Of a DNA stretch of 64,000 nt, positions 30,901 to 37,613 are shown piece by piece. Under the pieces are notes generated by a model that had not been told where the DNA came from, ran no database searches, and was given only the letters and a program-made list of their open reading frames with translations. How positions within the stretch are numbered: position 1 is the first letter of the stretch; every line of letters starts with the position of its first letter. The translations under genes and the position numbers were made by a program. The DNA is taken from assembly GCA_025766275.1 (NCBI GenBank), contig JAFKAC010000168.1:1-64000 (forward strand), given 5' to 3'. This DNA comes from Lactarius indigo. Taxonomy: Eukaryota > Basidiomycota > Agaricomycetes > Russulales > Russulaceae.

Positions 30901-31913
30901 CATACAAAAAGCGCCATAGCCAGTACAAAGTCTATGAATGGATGGCCCTCCTTCACTGGTATATTATACCAATGGCATGGGAGCTAGGCTTTGACAAGGA
31001 TGTCCTCAAGAACTTTGGCCAGTTTGCAGACATTGTTGAAGCTGCAATGTCTCATTCACCAAAGTCTGATGAGGACTTAGCATCCTTACACAGTCTAATC
31101 AAGTCCTTCCTCCAGGAATTTGAGAGGCTTTATGTTGAGGATGACCCAGTCAAGGTCTCAAGATGCAGGCTGTGCATCTGGCAATTAATTCATGTCCCAC
31201 ACCATATCTCATGGAATGGCTCAATCAGATTTGGCTCTCAAGCTACAGTGGAGAGGGCCATTGGAGAAATTGGCCATAAAGTCAGGTCCAAGAAGGCACC
31301 CTTTGCTAATATAGCCACAATTCTATATGAAAGGTCAAGCACCAAGGTGTTGACTTTGCAGTACCCATCCCTGGCCATTCCCCCTAAAGAAGGGAGGCAG
31401 AAGGAACACCTGTTTCAGTCACTGCCAATCAAAAGGACTGAGATAGAAAATCCCTCAGAACATTATAACCACCTTGCTGTAATTTGTGATTTTCTTGAAG
31501 TCACTCTGGATATGGACCTCATAATTCAGAGATGGGGAAAGTGCAATATGCCAGGAGATGTCACTTTGAGGAGCAGAATCTCTGAGAAGGGAGGTCAAGC
31601 CACAAGGTCATCTAGATATTTTGAGGCTCAAGGAGAGGAGGGGCTTATCTTTGGAGAGGCATTGGCATTTTACTTTTTGCCAGACTATGACTACAGTCTG
31701 GTGGTCTATTATGGGCTAGGAGAGATAAGGAATGTGCTAGGAAGATGGTGTGGAGAGTGGTCAAATGACTGCATGGTGTTGAGAACATCTAGTCTTGTTA
31801 CACTGGTTGGAGTTTGGGCATGGGAGTCAAAGGTTCATATCTTGAGAAAGCACCCAGGATTAGATATGCTTAGTTCTGAGGAGCATGGTATTGAAGAACA
31901 AGAAGAGGAGTAA
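18947..31913 (+). CDS. Gene H: tnp2-type (CMC/CACTA) transposase, interrupted by element G
   Basis: Exon 1 (18947-19193) encodes a Cys/His motif (CPCFKCTS...SKRTIRIH), usual for tnp2 transposases. Two short introns follow (about 19194-19245 and 19324-19394); the simplest splice model does not join their phases cleanly, so the N-terminus is uncertain. The main exon (19395-20284) is acidic (about residues 100-200) and then enters the transposase core. Element G plus one GATGG is inserted after ISTDG; the frame resumes at 30113 as AQLTMKKQSNMW with no base lost. The C-terminal part has IPGPSAPGNIESFI, GHSALYGDC and DPFHLFYENC and ends at TAA 31911-31913. No premature stop is present although CpG is sparse. 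It was probably functional until G inserted. Confidence 0.82.
20285..20972 (+). repeat. 5' LTR of element G
   Basis: TGTCACGAACC...GAGTCATCACA. Contains repeated CACGTGATCGGT blocks (about 20412-20440), a TATATAAG box at 20738-20745 and no ATG after about 20658. A primer binding site could not be assigned in the CTTGGACAG sequence that follows. Confidence 0.93.
20738..20745 (+). promoter_or_regulatory. TATA box of element G
   Basis: TATATAAG in the LTR. A start about 30 bp downstream would give a leader of more than 3.3 kb without any ATG before gag. The same box is at 29873-29880 in the 3' LTR. Confidence 0.6.
21014..22276 (+). CDS. Element G ORF1, 420 residues, no methionine codon
   Basis: Open frame directly after the LTR. 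The previous in-frame stop is at 20996-20998 and the frame contains no ATG at all, so initiation must be non-AUG or depend on splicing; the first GTG is at 21014. Residues 1-60 are Tyr/Asp-rich (TDYNYEYDFSQYGQWDGD), about 60-220 are Pro/Ser/Arg-rich and probably disordered, and 220-420 look folded (LRELISKVPLATSL, LFPRIVDPAQHPDFPPLY, GYIDSLVTLEIQDF). No family recognised. Codon use (C-rich third positions) looks like real coding sequence. The TAG stop lies in the loop of a 6-bp hairpin (22268-22284). It is in a different frame from ORF2. An additional structural or accessory protein is possible; its function is unknown. Confidence 0.7.
   Translation: MTDYNYEYDFSQYGQWDGDSASYQSEFDNQGSPLDFSRASPVPSSSAVRLDSLRFTAPYTPATFGGDEPPAPVALVRDATPELVYPYAPAEEATPRPSPRPLSPSVAQFYEEVLEIIDLNGNVVPLSPEPRAESAPPLRVPTPRPPISLRGSPSPPPVLPPTPRRSPSPVPIPSRLATPDSPIDYERVAEQGPVFPPAPNPEQENLPPLGPTAYQAPPCLLSQGEHPHQYIAVVTPQGESWRPASTTLRELISKVPLATSLANFPPVFPSVTPFRLLPPHVYTLFPRIVDPAQHPDFPPLYICSKAIYDLPSPDTPLGTIRYDFREGLRRAFAPLTNVHRAGYIDSLVTLEIQDFLDGRVVTTYGHLRFSFNGQIYAYHQAYFFEDLVRSAPHLLAYCLSPRIPADPFSFISTFPDDQPL
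22268..22384 (+). promoter_or_regulatory. Hairpin cluster between ORF1 and ORF2
   Basis: Four small inverted repeats: CCACTT/AAGTGG with the ORF1 stop in the loop (22268-22284); CTTGAAAC/GTTTTAAG with loop GAGT and one G-U pair (22302-22321); TAAGTAA/TTACTTA with loop GTG (22334-22350); ACTTAAATC/GATTTAAGT, perfect, loop GAGT (22363-22384). The GTG that may start ORF2 overlaps the last arm. A role in reinitiation or ribosome handling is inferred. A GTAAGT...TTTAAG intron (22332-22382) is an alternative reading. Confidence 0.55.
22383..23366 (+). CDS. Element G ORF2, 327 residues, no methionine codon
   Basis: Begins with GTG immediately after an in-frame TAA (22380-22382) and has no ATG in its whole length. 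The first 220 residues look globular and aromatic-rich (DLIDNPRLDCW, VYHEFIDDLSEVV, SDYLWFVHVPPRRDHYV, FVDRLRLTYQEIQISF). The tail is acidic/Ser-rich with a compact Cys cluster near residues 290-303 (CWCSQEVCTCGY) that could bind metal. No family recognised. Its TAG stop sits in the 3' arm of a hairpin (CTATCTA, 23339-23345, pairing with TAGATAG, 23364-23370). It lies between ORF1 and ORF3, each in another frame. How it is translated is unknown. Confidence 0.68.
   Translation: MPPSTPFTFNLSEEQRLTRARVNFESHRQRQLDRYYPVTSTYDLIDNPRLDCWTEPPTALRTLIDLFDFGEVIPERVYHEFIDDLSEVVKAADEQLLYWHLSNSVSATNHPTDQLLVWTKSDYLWFVHVPPRRDHYVRQLEDGFSLHFVDRLRLTYQEIQISFQEIRVVIHPNSAPRLVISDSSELTYSFATSVWETTLSNPDRNLVNPSNWHYPPSTSDDPELVSILNARETFRTPPLLRRITDRLPPSSPETEDESSDSDISLHNGDTNQPPSPNDGWGPTLTSGPCWCSQEVCTCGYRPNTPPTPPNVVLWSPGVNYLPYREKV
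23339..23414 (+). promoter_or_regulatory. Hairpins between ORF2 and ORF3
   Basis: Hairpin over the ORF2 stop (23339-23370), then a two-part stem: outer ATTGTC/GACAAT (23376-23381, 23409-23414) with a GAGAT bulge and inner AAATTTTAC/GTAAAATTT closing a GAGT loop (23387-23408). The GAGT loop is the same as in two hairpins before ORF2. Confidence 0.55.
23411..24100 (+). CDS. Element G ORF3, about 229 residues, no methionine codon
   Basis: Open from just after TGA 23408-23410 to TGA 24098-24100, with no ATG. A CTG at 23432 (ACCCTGGAT, purine at -3 and G at +4) is the best near-cognate start; GTG at 23636 would give a shorter form. The N-terminal half is basic and Pro/Thr-rich (RRTHRRFQVDD, PRRAPRARRATN). 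The C-terminal half looks folded (ELDVFRRHCSLLYQNRHNLETLY, YFQDFLWRS, AYKVYYPWNLDSW). No family recognised. Its stop overlaps the gag start as ATGA, the arrangement that supports coupled termination and reinitiation in some viruses and retroelements. Confidence 0.62.
   Translation, partial: QFSESKTLDPIHWAINLASSHVAQRRTHRRFQVDDRPIASTPSTPVTPRRAPRARRATNTQIPLPSINQAGPSEPVYPSIQATPTARQHSTSSDEAQYLETQPREIHCHLPEAILVTKSLPTRTPRELDVFRRHCSLLYQNRHNLETLYFSQPLTRISEVSTSPLYFQDFLWRSKTTLTHFGIWEEYHWIRRSQRPHRPDRAILLPAYKVYYPWNLDSWTVTRLTRRGE
24097..25647 (+). CDS. gag: Element G Gag
   Basis: 516 residues. The ATG at 24097 is the first ATG after the TATA box, although its -3 base is a poor match to the usual context. 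The N-terminal part (KNVRWNFVNEQWVYLNN) resembles the GTG-started N-terminal domain of the other Gags. Capsid-like core from about residue 205 (GAAPEPFNGKPDHAEAFWNNL, YFKVGTPAGEWAQD, FKTDFNAHFVPG), then a CX2CX4HX4C knuckle at about residue 436 (CLYCGKPGHVLKEC) that should bind genomic RNA. It forms the virus-like particle. The frame ends GAG GAT TTT TAG; slipping back one base on GGATTTT (25638-25644) enters pol. Confidence 0.93.
   Translation: MNTQRPLTPEEKAHVPVYFFDPYFSLTDNLYYAKWKEEDISSPTGKHPWTIVATQHQIVFQDLKEAFPGIDKVKDLSYNSLHATFKGKNVRWNFVNEQWVYLNNKPVHFNTPSESDDSTSDTEEVSQILDTTTKKLSGLLSQVTSRPSTPQISPSTPGPSRLPVTVPPQRLPSPPLTVRASSSAPPLSVPPVPTAMAAPAPAKILGAAPEPFNGKPDHAEAFWNNLANYFHLNQDIFNSDDKKVSTALTYFKVGTPAGEWAQDRQKKALNPTGGAAVSFGTWAQFKTDFNAHFVPGHTAMESTNKMYSLKMGTRPFNEWFQEWSTHATRSGANEQTKMYAFRQAIPTALNMKLLGISPIPTTFDTLVEKAREFDRAYRIYAGHAINQFNKTHKPTTGRAVLAEDDSVNVNASSSRTTKPRNKLTKEEREYRFKNKLCLYCGKPGHVLKECHAKTAAMKAKGGQSNNNARARGAFVDESSQEEAPADHPANIGAIYREILPFDPDARPRSVPINEDF
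25638..25644 (+). promoter_or_regulatory. -1 frameshift heptamer of element G
   Basis: GGATTTT read G GAT TTT in the gag frame, directly before the gag TAG. The pol frame opens at 25638 and the two frames overlap by only 10 bp. GGAUUUU is a known functional -1 site in dianthoviruses. The same heptamer is at the C gag/pol junction and GGGTTTT in A and F. Confidence 0.65.
25638..29408 (+). CDS. pol: Element G Pol polyprotein (chromoviral)
   Basis: About 1,256 codons, uninterrupted. Order: aspartic protease (LLDSGAEG, about 25839), RT (LDIRWGYNNIRI, MTFGLCNAPATF, catalytic YLDD about 27010), RNase H (LITDASDFATGAIL, about 27450), integrase with a HHCC-type zinc region (HIATGHPG...GCATCQATK) and DDE core (DFITDLPSS, SDRGPQFASK, QTDGETERVN), then GPF/Y-like KLAPRRHGPFKV and a C-terminal chromodomain (YEVEEVLQSK...YLIKWKGYPDSENSW, about 29195-29315). 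All catalytic motifs I can check are intact, so this is a candidate autonomous element. The ORF ends 11 bp before the 3' LTR. Confidence 0.95.
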   Translation, partial: GFLGSSIVALSIGSIRASSVVHGLSLLETLGAEHVPAETIRNRRAPSIVLRVTLVGKKSGKEISARALLDSGAEGIIVDDGFARANNLTMRTLIKPLPVRNVDGSPNKTGSVRYTTIQKLRIRTSDNDYHDETVELYATTLGEHDIILGTDWLQAHNPEIDWHQPKIAFTRCPRTCTLSSSAVVISSKKPQTRHTTINILKLDSGQETCLPMNEESEPLEPAFTQDACEPWLWIHSFSKYDHLAIRAKITTSTKIAARTAPKPSTDHIPSHFQRYTKVFSEIASHRLPQHQPWDHAIDLKPGATIKNCGIYRLTPKESDALKEYISEHLKKGYIRPSKSPMASPFFFVDKKDGKLRPVQDYRALNDITIKNAAPLPLIPELIDKLHGARYFTKLDIRWGYNNIRIREGDEYKAAFKTSLGLFEPTVMTFGLCNAPATFQTFMNQIFESLIDGGHVVVYLDDILIFTEDISSLTALTHDVLQRLEHHDLYLKPEKCTFAQTSVEYLGIVISDGQVSMDPAKVAGITQWPTPRTVKQVQAFLGFCNFYRRFIKDYSTIARPLFDLTKKDVPFSWGTAAESAFRTLIKCFTEAPVLALPDHSKPFRLITDASDFATGAILEQPDALQRWHPVAFLSKSLLPAERHYEICDKELLAIIHALHAFRHYLEGRDDVTEIWSDHGNLVYFTTKQKLSHRQAHWALFLSRFQFIIIHKPGTQNKSDALSRRPDHKKGIADEDEKRVLLDTKYFSINAVQRTAVTVQGDTTLRQRIKNTQTYDKEVSMALESLLKNGPRSLAKGLEEWNLEDGIILFKGQVYVPKDDNLRRDVVKTYHDHIATGHPGRWKTYELISRDFWWPGISTFVKTYVDGCATCQATKIKPRTQVPLQPNAIPEEIWGTITMDFITDLPSSHDYDSLLVVVDRLSKAVVISPCNKTITADETAQLYLENVWRRTGLPRQVISDRGPQFASKVMQEIWKKLGVKSTLSTAFHPQTDGETERVNQELEQYLRVFCNFQQDNWVDLIPFMEFAHNARQHSATHKSPFEVWYGYNPEFIPPIHFNSKIPAAQERLDALNRIRSEVTAALKVAAEVMRNSKLITIPHKFNEGDLVWLEGTNIHTTHPKAKLAPRRHGPFKVLSSWGVNCKLQLPKAWRIHPVFHNSLISPYKENTTHGPNFTRPPPEIVQGEDEHYEVEEVLQSKVSPNKKGVLYLIKWKGYPDSENSWLSASQMSHAQDLVQRFHKDNPSAPRPKTISARGIAQR
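29407..29416 (+). other. Polypurine tract of element G
   Basis: AAAAAGGGGA immediately upstream of the 3' LTR, the expected primer site for plus-strand DNA. Confidence 0.7.
29420..30107 (+). repeat. 3' LTR of element G
   Basis: 688 bp; reads identical to the 5' LTR base for base by eye. It is followed by the GATGG duplication and the remainder of transposase gene H. Confidence 0.93.
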
Positions 31914-32463
31914 AGTAGTTAGATAGATGTCTTATACTTGTGCTTTATACATAAAGGGGTTGAAAAATGTCTACAATAACAGGCTTCTTGGCTATAAATG
32001 TTTGAACCATGGGAGAGATAAAGTGTTGAAGCACAATGGTATTGTGTTTCTCAAGAGAACACCAGGGAGACTTTTGTATGTATTAAGAACAATGTGATGT
32101 TAGGAGTCTGCATAACATGCACCAAGTCAATTGCACACATCCCCCTTGCTCATCTCCCCCACATTGATACACTCATGCCCCTTCCCCATCTCCCCCACAC
32201 CTATATATATGTACCTCTTCCTCATCTCCCCAACACCTGTACACATGTCCCCCTTCCTCATCTCCCCTACTCCCATATACATGTCCCCCTTACCCAACTC
32301 CCCTTTGACTCCCCCACACATATACACAAGGGGGGGCCGGAATTCTTAAAATTGCACGGGGTCAGTAAATTTTTTTAAGGGGTTGGGCCGTACCCCCCCC
32401 CCCCCTACCCCCAAAAAGGAAATTAAATGCCAAATATGGAAATTTCTTAGATTACCCCCCCCC
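31914..32463. repeat. 3' flank of gene H with pyrimidine-rich minisatellite and poly-C
   Basis: No gene. About 32138-32325 has 5-6 copies of a roughly 35-bp unit (CATCTCCC...ACACATGTCCCCCTT style). A C run of about 17 at 32393-32410 and another at 32455-32463 follow. Open frames in the minisatellite are compositional. Confidence 0.6.
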
Positions 32464-33058
32464 TGATGAACAGCATACATAAAGACCATACTCACAGTGG
32501 ACAAGAGGACTGTGGTGAGATATGGAAGGTAGCTGGAAGCAGAGGTGTAACAGGGGATCTTGCAAGTAAAGCAGGGAGTCTGGCACACAAACAGTGAGAA
32601 CTGATGTTATACATTGGAGGGAAGGGAGCTTACCTGGCACACAAACAGTGAGAACTGATGTGGACCAGGAGCGTACATGCTACTCTACTTATACACTTTC
32701 TGGGAGTGACACTATACAAGGGATGTAACACAAGTCACGTACTACAAGACAGTTATTGTTCTACAAACGGACAAAGGAGTGGATGTTCTGAGAACAAGGC
32801 AGAAAGAACAAGGAGAGTCCAGAAGTAAATGATATCATAGTGACATCATAATAAGGATAGACCTAAAAGAGAACAAAGAAAGATACAAGAACGCGTAGTA
32901 CAATGAAGAGTCTGGATATGTCCATATGATGTCATTGTACATGATGTCATAGATAAAGAAGTCCGAGATTGTACAGATCAAATCTAATCTAAAGCGGTCC
33001 TTATCTGTAAGTCCGGTCCGTTACGAGCCGCTAAGTGCGCAAGGGTCACTTATCAACA
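32464..33058 (-). mobile_element. Solo LTR, family F
   Basis: TGATGAACAG...CACTTATCAACA, the reverse complement of the F LTR. It carries the intron-like duplication (32580-32634 on the minus strand, GTAAGCT...CCAG) shared with the F 5' LTR. Flanks (poly-C / TAGTT) show no duplication, so one side may have been rearranged. Confidence 0.85.
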
Positions 33059-34540
33059 TAGTTGAGTTCCCCTAACTTTTAAGCTCAGTGTCAGTGTGGC
33101 TCATTCTTTTTGTTCTCCGGCTTTCTGCATTTGTCCGCGGCCTTATTGGCTCGAACAAGACGTATCTCCGACTCATACAACTACATATGTGAAGTTTTGT
33201 GTTATGCGCAAACGTGCACAATCATTTTCGACCCTCTGCAACAACCCGACCTTGTTTCTGTTCTCGACCCCGCCGCACGTCTACGCACGTTTATCCCTTC
33301 GAGATAAACACGTCCCCAATTACCGCGGACCTGTATGCGACGGCGCGCGTTCCGCGGACGCGTGCGCGACACCTTGCGACGCATCACATGCCCCAAGACC
33401 TGTAGATGCTCTTAGACGGAGTTGGGGCTCAGGCCACTGTAACTGTAGTTAAATAGATTCCTCATAGAATAGTACAGTAACATGTAGTAAGTAGAATTCT
33501 AGTATCCCTTTGAAAAAACCCGCCATGCAACGGGTATGGGTTTTGTATGGGTCCCTCAGATCTGACCCACACCCACACCCACAAACCCATATTCGGGTAC
33601 CCGCATGGGTTTGCAAACACACAATATGCACTATTGCTGAGATGATACGGGGGAAAAGCGGGAAATTTCCAGATCGGCCCGGCCTTAGACGCGCAAAAAG
33701 CAAATTTTTTTAGAGACTTTTGGCTGACCCCCCCCCCCCACCTCGGGTCACGGAACCATGGCCCAGCCCCCCCTTGCATATACACCCCTGCCCGTTCCTC
33801 ATCTCCCCCACACCTGTATGCATGTGCCCCTTCCCCATAGTGCAGAGGAAGATAGTGTCAAAGTAGTTTCTCTAGATTCTCACAAACCAGCACCTTTGTC
33901 TCACATCTGCAGGCCCTGATGGTGGATCAGGTTGAGGCCCTGTGTGCCAACTGGTGGTGGCAACAGCTCATGCTACCAGCTGCCCACTGTTGGTAGGGGC
34001 CTTGGTAGGGGCAGCAAAATGAGTGGAGTTACAATTGTTGTCTCACCTCTATAGGCCTTAAGATGAATATGGAGTGCCAGAAGCAGCCAATATGTAGTAT
34101 TGTTGGTAGAGATGATGCTCAGATGCTAGCCATGTTAGCAGGTCTAGTGGGATGACGATCTACAGGGAGAAACAAATCAAGGTCTAGAATTTATAAGGTA
34201 AGCTGGATGGTATTCAGCAAAGACAAGTATGACTCTCATCTTTGCTAGGATAACTACTTGATTACAGAGTTGTAACTAGAGTGCCTAGTTCATACCAAAG
34301 GACTGCTACATATTTAGAAAGGTGAAGAAAGGGAAGAGAGGAGTAGAGTGAAGAGGAAGTACTATACTAAAGCGGGGGAGGAAGAAATTTCCATATGAGA
34401 ATGCTATATGATCATAGCACTTGTCATTGTGATTCCATATTGCTTAATGCTGGCTATCAGAGACTAGCTTCCTATAGTGTCTTTAGGTTTCAGGCTTACA
34501 TGCACCACCTCTTCTGCTCAGTGTTTGCCCTCTTGTGTAT
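33059..34540. other. Anonymous region with a small unsupported ORF
   Basis: A plus-strand ORF of 118 codons (33096-33452) is Cys/Arg-rich with no recognised motif and no paralogue here, so I do not call it a gene. At 33515-33620 GGGTATGGGTTTTG-type words and their complements recur (also CGGGTACCCGCATGGG), resembling a block at 61145-61290. A C run of about 14 lies at 33727-33740. Nothing recognised beyond 33800. Confidence 0.35.
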
Positions 34541-36008
34541 TCTAGACTGGTGTCCACCTTTTGTGTTCTATAGAAAAATAAGGTCTATATTGGTGGCTGG
34601 TGAGAAACACCTGTCAAGAGGACCTTCAAAGTTTCTTTGGAAAAACATATAGTATCTAGACTAGTGTTCACCTCCTGTGCTCTATAGAAAAATAAGGCCT
34701 ATATTGGCAGCCTATGAGAAATACCTGTCAAGAGGACCTCCAAAAGCTTCTTTAGCAAGATATACAGTGTCTGAACTGGTGTTCACCTTCAGTTCTCTAT
34801 AGAAAAGTATTGGCACCTTGTGAGAAATACCTGTCAAGAGGACCTCCAAAGCTTCTTTGGCAAGATATACAGTGCCTGGACTGGTGTTCACCTTCTGTGC
34901 TCTATAGAAAAGTATTGGCACCTTGTGAGAAATACCCATCAAGAAGACCTCCAAAGCTTCTTTGGCAAGATATACAGTATGTCACGCCTCTGCGGGGGCG
35001 TGGTCTTCTGTAATGGCTTCCTGTCACGTGGCAGTCGACAGCCAAGTCGGATTGGCACTGTGTGCAACGGTTCCTAAGGTCCTCTGTAACAGTTCCTACG
35101 TCAAGGTAGCTGCGTCCGCGGCGATCCCCCTATGCTGAGGTGGGAAGGTCCTTCTGTAACAGCCCCTTGTGCTAAGATGACTGAGTCTGTAGCAATGGAC
35201 GAGCTCGATGGCCTAAGTCCAAAGGTCACGTGTCACTGGGCTGACCAGTAAGACAGGAAGAGGATAAGAGCGAAGTCAAGGGGAAACCTGCACAGAGGCT
35301 GAGAGGGGAATGACCCAAAAGGGGTAAGGGTCAAGGGTCAGAGGTTCTGGGTCAAGGGCTTGAGTGCCGAAGGAACTGAGGCACTCAAGGAGTCAATAGG
35401 AGATACAACGCAGATAGTTGATCAAGCCAAAGCTAAGGAGCTAAGGTGCACTACAGGGTTCCTTATATAGTACAGGATTGCGCCTGAGCGCATAGTGCTA
35501 CTGGTTGCTATAGATAGAATAGTGTGCTGGCAGGATGGTGTCAGCATCGTGCAAGATGGTGTCATGCCAGCAAGGCAGGAGAAGGGTGAACAAGAATAGC
35601 ACAGAAGGTGCTAGAACAATCAGATAAGGGGAAACATAGGTTCAAGAAAGGTAGCAGGAGATGGATCAGATAAGGACAAGAAAGGAAATGTAGCAGGTGG
35701 TTCGTGACACAGTATCTGAACTGGTGTTTACCTTCTGTGCTCTGCAGATAAAAAAAACTGTGAGAAATACCTGTTGTGAGGACCTTCAAAGCTCTTTTGG
35801 AAAAGCATACAGTATCTAGGCTGGTGTTCACCTTCTGTGCTTTGCAGCAAAATAAGGTCTTTATTGATAGCCCTCCAGAAGTATCTGTCAAGAGGACCTC
35901 CAAAGCTTCTTCAGCAAACTATACAGTATCTGTACTGACATCCACTTTCTGTGCCATACAACAAAATGTGTATCACGAAGGCCTCTAAAGCTTCTTTGTA
36001 AAACATGC
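34541..36008. repeat. Tandem array of about 110-bp units, split by LTR B
   Basis: About seven diverged units, each beginning near CTGGTGTTCACCTTCTGTGC and containing GAGAAATACCTGTCAAGAGG and CTCCAAAGCTTCTTTGG and ending near ATATACAGTATCTG. Unit 4 is interrupted by solo LTR B. Inside the right part of the TIR element. Confidence 0.8.
34980..35709 (-). mobile_element. Solo LTR, family B
   Basis: TGTCACGCCTCTG...GTTCGTGACA, 730 bp, flanked by perfect CAGTA (34975-34979, 35710-35714). Uninterrupted reference copy for the nested B LTR at 468-2576. Confidence 0.92.
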
Positions 36009-36340
36009 AAAATCATCTTCCTCATCCCCCACACCCACACATATTCCCTTTCCCCATCCCACCCACACCCACACCCATACCCATGTTCCCCTGTCCCACC
36101 CCATGTTCCCCACCCATATCCCCATCACACCCACACCCCACCCCCATGTTCCCCATCCCCAACCCACCCATACCCACACCCATACCCATGTTCCCCTTAC
36201 CCACCCTCATGTTCCCCTCACCCACCCCCATGTTCCCCACCCATATCCCCATCACACCCACACCCCACCCCCATGTTCTCCGTCCCAATTCCATCTACAC
36301 CCACACCCACCCTGATGTTCCCAATTTTCCATAATTTATT
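36009..36340. repeat. CCCACA/CCCATG minisatellite
   Basis: C/A-rich tandem repeats of CCCACACCCATACCCATGTTCCCC type on the plus strand. Frames stay open by composition. Confidence 0.75.
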
Positions 36341-36344
36341 CCCT

Positions 36345-36577
36345 ATTTTCATTTGACTTTAACTGACTGGCATTGACTTTGACTGACCAAGCTATGTCCT
36401 TGGATAATATCCAAGTCAAGGTTTTTTTTTTGTGATTTTTGTCTGAGTTTCAATTGATTTTTGGTTGACTAAATCTTGACTTTGTCTGACTGGTGCAAAA
36501 ATCTTGACTTGTAGCTGACTTTTCCTTGACTGATGTCCTATTTTAGCGACTTCACTTGACTAATCCTTTTTACTGAG
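36345..36577. repeat. AGTCA/TGACT subterminal repeat and TIR (right)
   Basis: TGACT-rich DNA like 14442-15270, with the shared phrase TGATGTCCTATTTTAGCGACTTC near 36530, ending in the inverted terminal repeat TTTTTACTGAG. Confidence 0.75.
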
Positions 36578-37076
36578 GATGACTGTGGTGAGATATGCAG
36601 AGGGTACTTGAAGCAGCAACAGGGGGTTGTCAGGCAGAGTGAAGCAAGTGAAGTCTGGCACACAACAGTGAGGAACTGATGTGGACCAGGAGCATACAAG
36701 CCTACTACTTATACTATACAGGAGAGTGACACTAATACAAGAGATGTAACATAGGGTCACACAGTACAAGAGACGTTGTCCTACATGTGGGACAAAGGAG
36801 TGTGCTAATGGAGAACAAGGAGCGCAGAACAAAGAGAGTCCAGAAGTAAATGACATCATAATGATATCATGATAAAGATAGAACAAAGGAGAGTACAAAG
36901 GCGTTGAATACAATGCAGAGTCTGGATCTATGATATCATAAGGTACAGTGATGTCATACATGACGCAATGATAAGCACTAGATTGTACAGATCAAATGTA
37001 AGTAATCTACAAGTCCAATTAATCTAATCTAAAGCAGTCCATGCTGCAAGTCCGGTCTGTATGAGCCACTAACTGC
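36578..37076 (-). mobile_element. F LTR, right part of the split copy (3' side truncated)
   Basis: Continues the F LTR from GATGACTGTGGTGAGATATG through the promoter-like region to CTAACTGCGC, then homology ends before the usual CACTTATCAACA. Pairs with 14394-14441. Confidence 0.75.
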
Positions 37077-37613
37077 GCTGTACGGAGTGTCGTCCGTGTG
37101 AGTCCAGTGGCAGAGTGGATTCTGCGTGAAGGTGTTTGAAGAGGCGAGAGCTTGAGTTGTGATCCCCAGTCAAAATCCTGATGAATCCCGATGAATTGAG
37201 TTGAATGAAAATGACCAGGATTGGTGGCGGGTGAATTCTGTTGACTCCACTCGAATTATATTGCGTACAGATTTGAATTATTCCATACAATTCAATGTGA
37301 ATGAATAATCTTGAATATTGCTGCACCCACAACATGGATGCCCTCATTGTGCTGCTCTTTGCGCCGCCCTCATTGCGGGACATTGCACGCGCGAATATGT
37401 GAATGCCACATTTGGTACCTGTGAGCTGCAACATATCTGAAACGAGTATCAAGTCGTCATTCTCCTCTTCTCATCCTGCCGTACCTTTGGCTCTGGCTCT
37501 CGTCTTGACCCTCGGCCGCTATCTGCATCTGTTCGTTTCTTTCTGATATCGTGTTTCTGGAGACTTCTTGGCATTGTCCCTCTCCACATACTCTGTCACT
37601 CTGGACTGATCTG
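37077..37613. other. Upstream flank of the second tnp2 gene
   Basis: No ORF supported. Repeated GAATTGAGTTGAATGA-type words near 37190-37310. May contain the promoter of the decayed transposase. Confidence 0.35.

Larger units (their letters stand above)
14442..36577 (+). mobile_element. 22-kb TIR transposon carrying tnp2 gene H and gene KJ
   Basis: The left end reads CTCAGTAAAAAAGAT and the right end is its inverted counterpart (...TCCTTTTTACTGAG). The first 11 bases are identical and similarity continues about 20 bp. Both ends abut an F LTR interrupted at the same spot, with GATGACT on each side (14435-14441, 36578-36584) as a 7-bp target duplication. AGTCA/TGACT-rich DNA lies just inside each end (14442-15270, 36345-36577), like the subterminal repeats of CACTA/Spm-type elements. 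Inside are a tnp2 transposase and a divergent second gene. Later insertions (element G; solo LTRs B, E, F and A-like) account for about 12 kb. The TIR is not the canonical CACTA and 7 bp is unusual for the class, so the superfamily is uncertain. Confidence 0.6.

Noticed and set aside
32094..32349. ORFs rich in Pro/His/Leu
   Set aside because: Translation of a C-rich minisatellite; overlapping frames give the same repeats.
36005..36334. PHPHP-type ORFs
   Set aside because: Translation of a CCCACA minisatellite.
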